Part shown: positions 22,760 through 35,820 of the stretch, piece after piece | How positions within the stretch are numbered: position 1 is the first letter of the stretch | How the letters are laid out: each line of letters opens with the position of its first letter | The notes under the pieces: model-generated | The model's database searches: none | Told to the model about the DNA's origin: nothing | The model's input: the letters and a program-made list of their open reading frames with translations, nothing else | DNA from: Marsupella aquatica | Taxonomy: Eukaryota; Marchantiophyta | Length of the DNA: 64,000 bases | Reading direction: 5' to 3' | NCBI GenBank assembly: GCA_973895155.1 | Contig: OZ316893.1 | Location: 26,722,001-26,786,000, forward strand | Position numbers and translations under genes: made by a program

Positions 22760-24123
22760 GGAGCGAGCGAGAGCTAGAAACGAATCGAATCAAATCGAAT
22801 CGCAGCCAGCTTGGTCCAGCGAAGCGCGGACTCGCGTCTCAGCTTGCACTTGCAGGCATTGTGGCGGACTGTAGCGTTTGACGTGAGCGTGCGAGGCAGG
22901 CTGCGTCCAGAAGGAGGTTGATTGATTCCGGGAAGGCCGTGTTGTAAAGTGGATGGTGAGAAGTGAGAAAGGGTCGATAGATTGACCGGGAGAGGAAGGC
23001 AGCGAGAGGAGGAGGAGTTGATTCGGTCCTTCGATCGTTCAACGCTCGAAACGGGAGTTAGTAAGGGGGAATTCGTCGTCGAGACAGGATTTATTATTTG
23101 TTATCGAGGTCGGCGGCAAACATAGCAGCAATAGGACAGGACACTAAAGGTCAGAAACCAAAAAAGCAGGAGGACGGGACGGGGCAGGGTGGACAGGAGA
23201 AAGAGGTAGAACGGTACACCAATCGATTGCTTGCTCGCCTTCTCGTTTTCTCTCTCTCTCTCGGGTCACTGGATGCGGTGCGGGTGTGTTGTGGAGGGAG
23301 GGCTGCACTCGACTGCACTTACCGTCTGTGGTTGGAGGACGAAAGAGAAAGAGGAGGAGTTTGGATCTATAATCTTGGGCGCGAGTCCACTCTCCTTGTT
23401 TCGTTTCCCTCACAGTCGCCAACTCGAGTTCGTGCATCCGAGCGGCAACCGTGGAATTCGAGATTTTAGAGAGGGAGAGAGATCATTTCCTTAGCTTGTC
23501 GGTAGCTTCTGGAGCCTCGGATGCGCCCAATCGCATTCATTTTGGATTACTTTCTCCTGTAAGATGTGCCTCTGATTCCGTAGTCGAGGTGTATAATCTC
23601 CTAGATCAGAGACAGCGCGTTCAGTCAACGGTTAGAGGGCTCCCCCGCCGTTACAATCCGCAATTGGTCGGTTCTTTCCGGAGGTTCTAAATGTGTTGCT
23701 GATGAAGAAGGAGCCGGTCCTGTTTCGGTCAATTGAGATCCTGTTGACGAAGAGCTGACATCGAGGCTTCGTGAGTTTTGAATCGACTGTGGCATCTTTA
23801 ATCTGTACGGGAGGAAGTGCGAGGGGCGCAGGGGTGGTTCAGGGACATACTCCTAGGGACTTGATGTATGCATTCGGTAATCGGTATTGGTGAATGCGAC
23901 CGTGAGGAAAAGGAACACAACAATTTGGGTTCCGAACGGATATAATATCACGGTTTGGCCAAACTGACGGACGCTCTCCGTCTCACTTAGTTCAGTGACT
24001 GACCTGTTTCTCAATAATTTCAAGATTCCTTGGTGACGAGTGCCTCTCTGCCAGGGTATTTTTGCCGTCCTCAATTTACCGCGAGAGAACAGGAGTTGCT
24101 TCGCTTAGGTCAGGTCAGTCACC

Positions 24124-24258
24124 ATGATCAGTCTCAGCAAGTGTTGCAGCTTCAAGCAATTGGAGGACAACGACAACAACAGCACCAGCAACAGCAACAT
24201 CAGCAACACCAGCGATGTCTGTTCGGAGCATTTTTCGTTACTCTCGTCCCCTCTATGA
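24124..24258 (+). CDS. Possible upstream ORF (44 codons) in the EDR2-like leader
   Basis: An ATG in a good context (CACCATGA) opens a 44-codon frame, rich in serine and asparagine, that ends in TGA 27 bases before the main start codon. It is in the same frame as the main gene but separated from it by the stop. A second upstream ATG at 24255 opens a 16-codon frame that ends at 24305 and overlaps the main start out of frame. Both matter only if the transcript begins upstream of 24124, which is not known. The asparagine- and serine-rich product is probably a by-product of the CAG/CAA-like repeat. Confidence 0.25.
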   Translation: MISLSKCCSFKQLEDNDNNSTSNSNISNTSDVCSEHFSLLSSPL

Positions 24259-24285
24259 AGGTTAAAGTCAGAGAGGACCAATACA

Positions 24286-27200
24286 ATGACGAAACCGAAG
24301 ATTGAGGGGTTGATGTACAGGTATGGGCGGCGAAGAATTGGCCGCTCTTATTTTCACAAGCGGTACTTCGTATTGGAATCCCAACAGCTCGCTTACTACA
24401 AGCGTAAGCCGTCTGAGGGCGCTCGACCACAGGTAATTTACTGCCTAGGCTGCTCTTTGGATTTGTTCTGAAGTGTCCCCCTGGTCTACACAGACATTTC
24501 AAATTTGCGCTGCCAAATCCATATTCGTGCACCTTCTAGCTGGAAATTGGCCACTTGAAATTCAAGCTTCTGCAAAGCAAAGCAGTCCTTTTCGAATCTG
24601 ACCTCTCTCGCGGATGTGAAGCTGATGTTTACATTTTTTAAATGTTTTTTCCCGAAGGAAAATCAAGTGGATGATTAGACCAGCTTATGAAGATTTATTC
24701 TTCCATCCCTATCTTCAGAGTGACTCGATTGCCGGAAAGTTCCGATCTCATCCCCCGGTTACACAGGAGAATGGGAATAGCCCGAAAAAAAGTTCGGAAA
24801 GACCTGAAATCTCTAAGATCAAAGATCTGTAGCGCCTTGTTTGCAACCTTTACCTCCGTTCAGATCTTCTGTATGGAAGAGCTTATCATTGTGGGAGTCC
24901 TCACAGCAGCTGATGCAAATGGCAACCAGTAGGATAGAAATTTGCTCTTTTTATTCACTAAGCAAGGAGCCTTGTATTTTCAACTCTATATGCAGGTTGC
25001 TCTCAAGACTCTCATCATCGATGGCAACTGCAGAGTTGAAGATCGAGGACTTGAAACTCACCATGGTCATGTAGGTTTGCCGTCTAATCCAGTGCGTGAA
25101 TGTGAATATGTGCTTGTAAAAAGGAGAGCAGCACAAATGGGCGAGGAACGGAAATATTGTTGCTCACCAGGTCACCTTGGTCAGCTCGTGGCAAACTTTA
25201 GTTTAACATGCACTCCGAGTGTCGTCTGTCTAGATTAGAACCAAAATGTTTAAAATTCCTCTCATGAGTTGGGAGTAACTAAAACTTGCAGAAGAAAATG
25301 ACTGGGTAAACTTGATTACTGGTAGTTTCTGCCGAGGTGTGTAATTTTGTAAAAGACGTTCAGTAAAGGTAACTGTGAATTAACTTTTTTTGCGCCCGAA
25401 CGAGTTTAGTGAACCATCAACGCTAATTGACTTTGACTCGATCTTGTATTCTATGGGGACACTTGGCTTTGCTACTTTCATTGTCTTGTTAGGGGTTATA
25501 ATTTATAGTTAAATGGACTCACGTTGTTTCTTGTTGACAGTTTGTGTATGTCCTTTCCGTGTTCAATAAGAAGAATCGTGAACAACGAGTCACGGTGAGT
25601 AATTCTCTGGTTGTCTTGTGGATGAATCACTTCAGTGCATTGTGTGCTTCTGTTTATACCGAGCTTAGTACCCTTTGGCACAATTTCACAATTGTTATTG
25701 TCCTTACGAAGCAGATCTCAGTAATGAATTTAATGAACTAAATTTAACTTTACCTTCAAAGCAGATGGCAGCAATGACAAACCAGGATGCCTCGGCATGG
25801 AAGGAGGCTCTCGAGGCTGTTATCGAAGAGGTAAAAACTGTAGCTAAGTCACGCGGCGCTAATAGCCGTTCTGGCTGTCTCTCAGTTCTGTGGAGTTGTT
25901 AAATAGCGACAGGCCAACAGTAGAATTGGTGGATAGGGTATGGTGTTTACCATTTGAAAATGAAGCGACTCAGGGTTCTGTGACTTCTTCTGTTCTGTTC
26001 TTGCCCCGAATCCGTGGCTGGTATCGTAATGCGGCTTGATTGCGCAGTTCAACAATGATGGTGATCCCAGGATGGATTCTCAACCGAAAGTTACTGTAGA
26101 GATCGAGAGAACAACAACTTTTGAGAGAACAGCTTCATCATCTGATCGTGAAAGCCAGTAAGTTCGAGCTTTAGACCTTGGTGTTGTTTTAGACTGCTTT
26201 TCTTTCTTGTGTGGACATTCATGTGAAAGTACCTAAGAAGAGCCGCAGTTGCTCGCGAATTCTAGTAAGGATTGATTTTCCTCTGCTTGTTTGTGCACCA
26301 GGGGTACTGCGCATGAAGATGATGACGAAAAGAACGACAAAAGTAAAGCTCTAAATAGGATTGAGACACACGGAAATGGTATGGATTTTCATTGCAATGG
26401 GCTTTGACGAGGATGCTACACAAGAACAGTTGATTTGTCGTATTGTTTTGTGACCTGTTTTATCCCGTGCTTAAGTTGTGCTTACGGAACACTAAGAGAA
26501 TAGCTTCTGAGTAATTAGCGATAGTGAACAGATGTCGCCACAATGCGGGGATGTTTGGGAGGCTCTGTGGCCCTCATTTGCAAAATACCTAGCCAGTGAC
26601 ACGGAACTTTCGCAGGGCTTCCGGAGAATGTCCGAGATTGGAGCACATCATCTGAGAATATCAAGTCTGAAAGAGCTCATGGAGCAAGGAAGCACTGGCG
26701 GCTGGTTAGATGCCAGAATGGTTAGTGTATGGACCTTGTATACAACCCTTGAATTAATATTGTTTGTACTGTGTATCAGATAGCCAGAAGTCCAGATCTA
26801 TTTCTAGGACAGATACAACAATGTCGTTAGAATTCTGTTCTTTTGCGTTGGCTATGTTCATGAACCAGGTCGTCTTCCTGCTAGAGTGTCTTCAGATTTA
26901 GCCTAAGTAGACGCGGATCATCTAGCCACCAGTGATACTGTGCTCAGTCTTTTCCCTTTAAGTGTACTTGACTATGCAACTTGCATCCGATCTCTCACGT
27001 AGATTTGACCTGGATTGACTCACCCTTGACGCGTTCAATACTGGGGATAGGATCTCTTCTCTCGTGACTTGCAAGCTCTTCTAATTGAGTTTGTCAATAA
27101 CTGTCTGTTCCTCTTGTACCCCATTGGCACCGGAAGTGTATTTGAATGTCCCCAGCACCTGAGTATCCAATATACCCTTAGCATATTGATTTCTCGATGT

Positions 27201-30200
27201 CCACAATCCACTCATTGCCTCCACTTTCAGACAACGAACCTGTCATATTCCAGAAGCCAGGCAACGACTGCTGCAGACATCGCTTTTTCTGTTCGCTAAG
27301 GTTTACTCTTATATCCATAAGAAAGCTGCATGGCACACCACAGAAGCAGGGAAGGAATGCTGTTGGGAAACGGAACTAAGTTGCATATAAAGTACAGGGC
27401 TCAGGACGAGGTTCCATTCAGGTTCTCGAGAAGAGATCGGGGCCGTTTACCTAAAACCGTGGCCAAACGTTTATCTTGTTTTGCTTGGCTCACCTGGAAA
27501 GACGGTAGCCCTAGATTGTGGAAAAGTTCAATTGCGCCTAAGTCAGTCATCTGCCTACAACAGGGTTAGCGTTAGGTTTTATCCTCATGTTTTAGCTTCA
27601 AAGTGAATTGGACGAGGGTAATTTTGCTGCTCCTGGATGTTAAAGAAGCTCGAACTCTGCTTGGGAATGTTTTCGAGTGTATTGAATTACACGTCATTTT
27701 CTGGCTTTACTGAGCTTAAGGAGACGTGCGTCTGAATATGTGCTGCAACTTGAAGGAGTGTGCTTTGATGTTTGTTCATGAGTGTTTTTGACAAACTCTA
27801 TTGATGTGGCTTTTGCTTGCAGGCTTACGTTTTTTTGAAGAAATTCCTGATGGCTTTCCGTCTCAGGTAATCATTTTGTAGGTTTGTATATAATCTTTAG
27901 TTTAAGAGTCTGCAGAGTGCTCAAGTTACCTAATATTAATTACGACCAATGGGTACCTTGTCGTAGCAGGTCACTAGGAGAGTGGTGCGTTACAAAGAAA
28001 TGACGGTTTGCCTGACCGATGAAAAGGTTGTTGCCTAATAAGGGATTACTTAGCAAGAATTATCTAACAGGGGTGATGGTTAAGGAATAAGTGTCTGAAA
28101 GATCCCTGACAACAAAGTGAATTACAATGCAAAACAAGATGAGTAGTCGACGGGAGGTTTCTGTGCTAGTATAGCAGTCGGCCGCTAGAGGTTGACTCTA
28201 CCACGATGTAGAAAATAAACCAGGTAGAATCAGGTCAACCGCTGGGGAGACAGATTATAACAAATACAGGATGCCAAATGTATGCGAAAGAACATTCAGA
28301 GGGTCTTCCCAATCTGACATATGTTTCTATTCTAGTTGCACCCTATGTCGTGCAAGTGTAGCTTGGAATGAATTGTTACGAAAGGGACAAGATATCATTT
28401 GCTGGGGCACTCTGTTGCAGAAGTCGCTCTTAATTCTCCACAAGTTATGCTATTTGCATGCTAGGTCAAATCTCTTAGTCGTGCCATTCGTCCGGAATGA
28501 CTTTGTCAAACGTTTTACTTATTGAAAACTGTATCGGTGGGTCACAGAGCCGGTACAAGGCATGGAAAGCAATTGGAGTAGTGGAAGCGTCATGTGCAGA
28601 CATCTTCGAACTGGTGATGGGCATGGATGAGACTCGCTATGAGTATGTCTTTTCTCAAATGTTTCGCTCTTGCGATGATTTTGTCTTACGATGCTTGCAA
28701 AAAAATTGAAGGACCACTGAAAGTTTTGTCCAAAATTGGGACGATTTTTTAATTTTCACCTAGTTCTCCAACGCTGAGTCGCTGATATTCTCCCGTTGAC
28801 CTGGAGTTGGTTAATTGGTTTTTGAACGGCAGGAAAAATGCCTCCCGTATATTTTGAATGTCACTATTATAGATTTTATCTGTTCATTACCCGAAAAGTA
28901 CAGAAGGAGTCAAGCTGTCGTATTTATTCGAAGCGCAGTTCGAGCCCATCTAGGCAGTAATTATTCGAAGGCGCAGTTCGAGCCCAGTATTAACGGCTCT
29001 CCTTAGTGGCATTTGTCAAGCTGGCCTCTCAGACGTATCACTGACACTACGTGGGGAACTAACGACTTTGAAATCTTATGATAACGTTGCAGATGGGATG
29101 CCAGCTTTCATCATGGGAGTCTGGTTGAGACAGTTGATGGACACACTGCTATCTTGTACCACCGACTGGAATTAGATTGGTTTCCTACGTAAGATTTACT
29201 TATTCCATTATGCCTGCTTTTAACCTCGAAGGTGCCACCCAAGTTCATGGCCGTTCACATTTCAAGGATGCTCCATGAAATCTTTGTTGAGCTCTACTGT
29301 CCTCGGGCGACGGAAAAATAATTCGCAAGCCCTCTTTTTGTTTGTGGGAGTTGCAAGACTATCGAAAAGGATGGCACGGTTTACCCTTGGCTTTCTGATG
29401 CTCGTAGACTTGAGCCAGATCATAGTTCTTCTCATTAGAGAGAATGAATTCATGAATTGTATAGTTCACGATTCCTGGGGAGATGGGACAGAACGTACAA
29501 GGCAGCAGTATGCCAAAACAAAAGTGGTCGAGTACAGTTCAAGGACTGAAGACTATAGTTCATTTCTGGGCCGAAATGGTGCTCTTGTGTGGTAGTTGAG
29601 GCAAATTTAGTAAAATAATTGTGACTGGTCACTAGGAGAGCAATCCGTACTGAATCTGGATAGGTAATATAGACATCTTTCTGGAATTTTGTGCAATGCG
29701 TGTGCTGATCTTATAGTAGGTATGTTTTGAAATGTTTTATTCGTTGACTGCTCGTTGAGACATGGTATTGCATCTGATAGGGGTCATTTGCTATCCTGTG
29801 AAGGTTTATATGGCCTCGTGATCTTTGCTACACTCGGTATTGGCGGCGCAATGATGACGGTAGCTATGGTACGCGATAATGTTTAGATGAGTCTGTCCCT
29901 TCATCGTGGAAATTGTCGTTATATGAATGCTGTTAATTGCAGGTTAAGTTCCAGAGTCCTGTCAAAGAATTTCGATTTTGATCATCTCGAGAAATCTTCG
30001 AGTTCCACAAAACCAGATTTTCTTTGATGGGTCGCAAAGATCAGAGTTTGGTTCTCGTCCAAGCGTAGCTTAAGGGACATTTTAAAATAATTTTCCTGTC
30101 TTTTCTGGCTGCAGTAATACTCTTTCGTTCCAAGGAGCATCCAAGTTGTCCTGAGCAGCCTGGTTGTGTTCGGGCTCACTTAGAAAGTATGTTCTGTATT

Positions 30201-33200
30201 CTTTATTTGAGTTATCATGCAAACCAGAACATAGCACTGCGCAAGTCTGAAAACTTTTCTGGGTCACTGATTAAGCTTCAATTCAGAAGGTTGCAGCAGA
30301 CCTTATTTGATGCGGGGATTTTGTCTACCATGTTAGGCCTTCGTATCCAGGTTTTTCCAGGTGAAAAAGCCTGTGCAATGTTTTAGCTTTTCACATTCCT
30401 TCCTCTTGGCTTATGTAGGTGGGGGTTATCAAATTTCCCCTCTTGAACCCCGTGCTGGAGGGGAGCTGCCCAGAGCTCGAGTGCAGCAGACAGTGGAAAT
30501 TGATCTGAAGGGCTGGGGTGTTGGTGTTCTTCCTTTCTGCCATCAACACACTGTAATCCAAATGCTGAATAGTGTTGCTGGTAATTGCCCTACCCGAAGA
30601 GTTTTTATGTGCTTCATGCTGCAATGCTCCCATTTCCTAAGTTGGATTTCGGGCATTGTGGAGGGATTCACTGAAGATGTAATGTTGGAAATCTCGATAT
30701 GCAACTGAAACAATTTCAAATTTTTTAGTTTCATTCTGAGGATCTTTGAAATTATCTGCCTAGCTTGTTAATATAGAAAGCTGGAGTTTGTTTCCGCTTT
30801 CATCCCAGAGTATACTTGGGAGTCTCTTATATGTGGTGGAGGAAAAAGAGCTCATCTGAATTGAAAGGGATTTGTAGCAAGACATGGATTTATTTTATTT
30901 TAGGAAGCAATTGCCATGACTTACAGGTCGAGACTTTGTGTAAGAAATATCGGGTCCACTTTTTGCTACATTTGGAAGGCATTTCTGCATTTATATTTAT
31001 CACTCTTGTTCTAAAATGGGAATGTTCATTTTGGGACTAGGGTCTCTCATATTTGTCTTGGTTTAGATGACCAATGAGAGAGAATCATAGGGAGTGAATG
31101 CTACGGAAATATGGTTCTGAAGCTTTTTGCTCCTTGAACCTGCACAGGACTTCGAGAGTGGTTTGCAGAAGGCCAGCCCATTCCAACCCAAAGAATCGTC
31201 CAAATGAACACTGAATTAGCTGAAGCCAGGAAGGAGAGGAAACTTTCTCTCATTATTGATAAGAGCCCATCTATTGATGCTATACAGTATGAAGACTCTG
31301 AAGATGAGGATGACTATGGGACTCCCCATGTGTCAGAAGACAATGAGAATCATGATGTATGTTTCTTTCCATTGCATGCTTCTGCATCTTTGGTTGCTCA
31401 GGTTTTCCTTTTATGATCATGTTACTTTTGGTGAAGACTGGTGACGTAAACCATAATTTGCTGAAAACAAAGAAGGTTTCATTATTAATTACTTCGAAAT
31501 AAATTTATGTTCAGACTAGACCAGAGTTTCACAGGTATTTTTTGTCCCTGGCCTGTTGCAGCTTGTCGTGTGTTCTCCGCCATACAAGGAGAAATTTGCG
31601 CCAGGTGGGTTTGGCATGCTCATTCTGACGAACATCAACGTGTTTTGTCCTATCATTCAATATTGTTTGTGATATATTTGTGGAGAGTAAGAAAAGTTGA
31701 TTATCTTGAAAACTTCCAACTAATTACTTTCCTTGCAGTTAGTCCTGCTGACGAGGAGCCTGCAGAACCTTTCGACTTGTCAATATTTTCTGGTACATTA
31801 AAACGTGGTGATGTCGATATTGGTCGGAATTGCTGGAGCATTCCGAGTGGCCATCTTTTCAGAGTCCGTAGCAAGCGCTTCCTTGTCGACAGATCAAAGG
31901 TAATTTCAATTCAACTTCGCGGGGATCTTCCGTGCAGCTTAGATGTATGAAAGTGTAAATCATATTTCTGCTAGCAGTCTTGACATCTCAAGGTTGGACA
32001 AGGGCTTGACTTCATCCCGCTTAGCAGAGATCTGGTCAGGACTGTAAAAGTCCTCTCTAATTTGTTCATCATATTTTAAAAATTATCTGAACGAAAATGC
32101 AGTGTCCAGCTGGAGATCCTCTGCTTGAGCTTGTCACAGTTGATTGGTTTAAAGATACTAAGCGTATGGACCACCTAGCACGTCGGAAAGGCTGTGCTGT
32201 CCAGGTGACTATTCCAAAGCTTTTGTTTATTTTCATGTCAAAGGTGATATGGTTCGTGGCAATGTGCTTAAGATTATGTTCTCATGAGCACGACTTGCAG
32301 AGTTCGCGAGTTTTTTCCCGATAGTTGGTTTTGACTCGTTTACCAAACTCTGGAAAATGTGGTGTTTGGAAATTACAGGTTGCAGCAGAAAAAGGTCACT
32401 TTACGATTGCTTTCAACATGCAGGTACCTGCATTCTCGACTTGCCTGTAAATCTGACGATGTTATATTGCCGAAGCCTGCTCGCCTTATGCTAATGTATA
32501 ACAATCACCAGCCACTGACAGAGCTATCTTCACTGTATATACCAATAATTTCTTGATATTTGTCAATTGACGCAGGTCCCAGGATCTACACATTACAGCA
32601 TGGTTTTCTACTTTGTGGCAAGGAAGCCTATACCTGAAGGATCTCTGTTAAGTAGGTTTATTGACGGAGATGACAGTTACCGCAATTGTCGCCTGAAGCT
32701 TATCCCCTCGGTCCCAAAGGTCTGTATCTATCTTCATTTATTATTTTCTCAGGAATGTCGATTTTATTGTACGAAATTCCTGTTCGTCCACTATATATTT
32801 ATGAATATTGTTATGTCATCTGCAGGGATCATGGATAGTAAGACAGAGTGTGGGCAGCACTCCTTGCATCCTCGGGAAGGCTGTTGATTGCACATATTAC
32901 CGTGGTTCAAATTATCTTGAGGTACATGTTTGATTGTGTGTATGATAGCATAGTATGAATCTAGTATAAGATCCTGATCCAACCCAGGGAAGTGTGTCAA
33001 TGCAGCAAGCGAACTCATATTTTTGCATTAATTTTCACCTACATTAAGATTGTCGCCATATGTTCAGTTGTAGTTCTCGGTCGTCTGCACAAATCCTTAA
33101 TGAGTATATGGTCTATCATTATTCCAAGCTCATAGTAAGAAACTGAAAAAACGTTGATTTGTGATGAGAATATTTTTGGCTGAGAGGAGAAGACCATTAA

Positions 33201-33672
33201 GGAGAGGACATTTGGGCGCTGTTTTGAAAGTAGGTCCAATTGAAATGGTTGATATATTTTACAGGTGGACGTTGATATTGGCTCCTCCACAGTTGCCAAT
33301 GGAGTGTTGGGACTTGTTTTTGGTGTTGTCACCTCATTAGTGGTTGACATGGCTTTCCTCATTCAGGTTGTTACCTCTACTCCTCTACGTTCCCGGACGT
33401 AATATGCACCGCTTTAGATTTGCACCAGGGATTCTTGCGGTTCTATCCAGTTCCTAGTTTTCTCGATGTGATCTTTAACCAAGTATGCACATATATTCCT
33501 TACATTCTTCGATTCTTTCATTGAAAGGTGGACGCCTGTCTCCAAGCTAATATGACATTCGTTGTATCAGGGAAATTCCCCAGATGAGTTGCCGGAACAT
33601 TTAATAGGAGCGGTACGAATTTCCCAACTTGAGCTGTCATATGCAGTTTCGCCGGATGATACAGAACCTTGA
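24286..33672 (+). CDS. EDR2: EDR2-like protein: PH, START and EDR2_C (DUF1336) domains, 22 exons
   Basis: I placed 22 coding exons with GT-AG introns in continuous phase, predicting 723 residues. Arabidopsis EDR2, from memory, has 718. Exons: 24286-24432, 24996-25070, 25541-25594, 25765-25830, 26048-26157, 26302-26378, 26616-26720, 27823-27866, 28548-28642, 29093-29188, 29804-29868, 30115-30186, 30419-30580, 31148-31356, 31562-31604, 31739-31899, 32103-32204, 32379-32423, 32576-32719, 32826-32921, 33265-33366, 33571-33672. Residues 1-114 form a PH domain (YRYGRRRIGRSY, IIDGNCRVEDRGL). Residues about 200-395 form a lipid-binding START domain (KHWRL, DWFP, WPRDLCY, LKGWG, LREWF). Residues about 504-705 form EDR2_C (DWFKDTKR, VPGSTHYSMVFYF, SSTVANGVLGL). 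An acidic stretch (EDSEDEDD) separates the last two. In Arabidopsis, EDR2 restrains salicylate-dependent defence and cell death and binds phosphatidylinositol-4-phosphate. No break is seen. An EDR2-like paralogue is the main alternative. Confidence 0.93.
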
Positions 33673-34217
33673 ATGATGGCGGTCCTGAGCTGCTGCGCTA
33701 TTTCTAATTCTTTTGAACTTTGCAGAGTGTTGTAATGCTCCTGCAATGTTGTAAATAATTGGCACACGAAGCCAATTCTGAGGGCTTGTCTAGTTTGTTG
33801 TAGAACGGTGAGTGTTGAACCAGTGGGCAGAAGTGGGACCAATTCCAGTCGACAAGTCTGCAGCTTCATTGATTGACTCGAGCGAAGCAGGAGGATTGCC
33901 ATTTTTATCAGCCAGTGGAGTGCGGTGGGAATCCGTTGTCAAGTAGACATACTGGTTTGATGGACAGCTATCACTGTCAGTCGCTGATCGAGTATATCTA
34001 AAATGATAATGATGTGTATCAAAGATATAAACGTTCTTTTATGTAGATCATTGGTCCTCTTATGTCGTCCAGCTTTCACGCTGCCATGCCCCTTTTTGCC
34101 CCGGTTAAGGACTGGATTTTTAGTTTGAAGACTGGAGATGCGGTCCTGAGGGTTGGCATGCCCTGTTGTACTATCCTTTTAGGATAGGACGGAAGTGGGA
34201 CCTATCCTCTACTCAGT
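33673..34217 (+). other. 3' untranslated and downstream region of the EDR2-like gene
   Basis: The region follows the TGA stop at 33670-33672. No canonical AATAAA is present near the expected distance. AATGATAATG near 33997 is a weak candidate. No further gene is seen before the dispersed repeat at 34218. Confidence 0.4.
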
Positions 34218-34388
34218 CTAGAATGCCACTACCTGATCGGATCCATCTTCGAAGTTGGAGTCTGAAAACTCGAGAGTACCTTATTGGGATATCAGACCAG
34301 TGAGTGGGGATTCAACCCGCGCACATTTTTTACTTGGCATCTTCCAGTCAGCCATTTCACCTTGGAACCTTCCGAGCTGTGATATATC
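34218..34388 (-). repeat. Dispersed ~172-bp repeat, tRNA-like (SINE candidate), copy 1
   Basis: On the minus strand this matches 46572-46743 over its full length at roughly 80% by eye. It contains TGGCTGACTGG (34354-34344), which fits the RNA polymerase III A box, and GGGTTGAATCCC (34318-34307), which resembles a B box. The two are spaced as in tRNA-derived SINEs. No poly(A) tail or target-site duplication was identified. Confidence 0.55.
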
Positions 34389-35793
34389 TAGCTCTGGCAC
34401 ATTAGCAATCGTTTCAAATATTAATTCCTCAGTACACGTGTACTGGCCAAAGTGTCCCCAAAGCAAATTAGCTCTCATTTATTGTGGTCGTCCCCGTATC
34501 GATTGTGCCAAAAGTGAGTTGTTGTGCAGACAGAAATCGTGGCCTATTAGGAATATGTAGATGGGGTTATGAACTAATGACCTCTTGTAAATGCTATACA
34601 TGAAGTTGAAAAGGGCTCTGTTTCAAGTACTACTAGACTGCCGAGGCCATGTATTGGCGAGTAGTTGAGAAATACTAGACGTGGTTCATCTTGGTTTTGA
34701 ACTGGAGTAGTGGCGTGTGGCACTTGAATTGTTCCCACTGGCTTGCATCCATGCTACTAAGTACAATGCATGCTTGTTTAGGTCTTTCACGTTGGGAGGA
34801 TCAAGAAACCATGGCTCTGACTAATTGCAACTCATCACAACTAGAAAACTGAGTTGCCGCACTCACCACTATGATTATCGGTACATCATGTCCTTTCTTG
34901 GCTCCTCATGATGCAAAAGCCAGCAGGAGAAGACCAAAGAATTTCACTCGGAAACGCCTTGGGGTTTCTGAATCGCCCCAATAAAGCGTTTCCAAGTGAA
35001 ATTTGCCCCAATAAAGGATATGAGTAGGCAGCCTGGTCCAGGTGAGTTCCTAATGTCAGATGAACGATGATCTACGACCGATGAAACCTTGGAAATCGGT
35101 CAACAAAGGTTTCGAAATCTGATGATCGAGGACCAATTTCCAAAAGCTGCCGATCATTGATCAACAAAGGTGCTAAAGAATTGATGGGATCGTACTTTAT
35201 TCTTGAAGAAACTATGGGTATGATTTATTTGGAGGGAGCCTGATGTGCTGTGCAAGCAGTCACGAAGCCTCTGGAAGGAACCTCGCATGAACTGGAGCAC
35301 TCATGGACCCACCGAAAGGAACCGTGCCGAAACTGGAGCATGGGTCCATCTTGTGGAATGTGCCACTGCCCCTACAGTTAGTGTAACCAGCCACCATTGA
35401 CCCGCTCAAAGAAACTTGGAATTGGAGCACTGGCCAGTCTTGTGCAGTGTTCGTCTCCCCCTACAATTTGTGTAATGTCTTGTTCTACTATTGCTATAGC
35501 ACTCGTTGCTGTTGGGCTTCATTTCTACTATGGTGGCAGTCCCATTGCCTGTAGCACTACTGCCTTTGGTCAACCTGGGCATCTCCCTGTCAGGATGCCC
35601 TGCTTATAGAAATCAATGAAATCTTTCAAGGCAAAAGAGACAGGGATCTTGGAATGCACAAGTTAAACTACTACAGAGATTGATTCTATCACGAACTCAT
35701 CAAAAATACTACAGAAGATTGATTGCTTGGAGTGTTCCCACACTCACTAACTAAAAAATCTTGCATTCAAAGATGGTGATATATATCTTCTTA
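34389..35793. other. Intergenic stretch between EDR2-like gene and Helitron
   Basis: No gene is recognised. The stretch contains a hairpin (34940-35003) and degenerate two-copy repeats at 35228-35478 (GGAGCA...GTCCA/TCTTGTG...CCCCTACA.TT.GTGTAA). It ends at host base A (35793), which flanks the 3' end of the Helitron. Confidence 0.55.
34940..35003. repeat. Short inverted repeat (hairpin), ~25-bp arms
   Basis: AATTTCACTCGGAAACGCC is followed after a short loop by its near reverse complement GCGTTTCCAAGTGAAATT. The inner arms add GGGG/CCCC pairing. Confidence 0.7.
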
Positions 35794-35819
35794 CTAGCCC
35801 CATGCCCGTGCGTTGCACG
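35794..35819 (-). other. Helitron 3' terminus: hairpin plus CTAG
   Basis: A perfect 5-bp stem with a 3-base loop (35807-35819) sits nine bases before the terminal CTAG, the standard rolling-circle termination signal of plant Helitrons. The following host base is T. Confidence 0.88.
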
Positions 35820-35820
35820 A

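Larger units (their letters stand above)
22050..24285 (+). promoter_or_regulatory. Promoter and 5' leader region of the EDR2-like gene
   Basis: The sequence changes here from AT-rich to GC-rich and stays so up to the start codon. It holds CT-rich tracts (23243-23264), a GTGA microsatellite, a CAG/CAA-rich stretch (24165-24213) and many CpG sites, as is common for plant promoters and long leaders. The transcription start and any intron in the leader cannot be fixed without transcripts. Short open frames in this block are low-complexity and show no recognisable domain. Confidence 0.5.

Noticed and set aside
24030-24305. 91-codon glutamine-rich frame overlapping the EDR2 start
   Set aside because: It has no ATG before codon 76, and its glutamine run only reflects the CAG/CAA repeat. 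Only the two ATG-initiated short upstream frames were kept.
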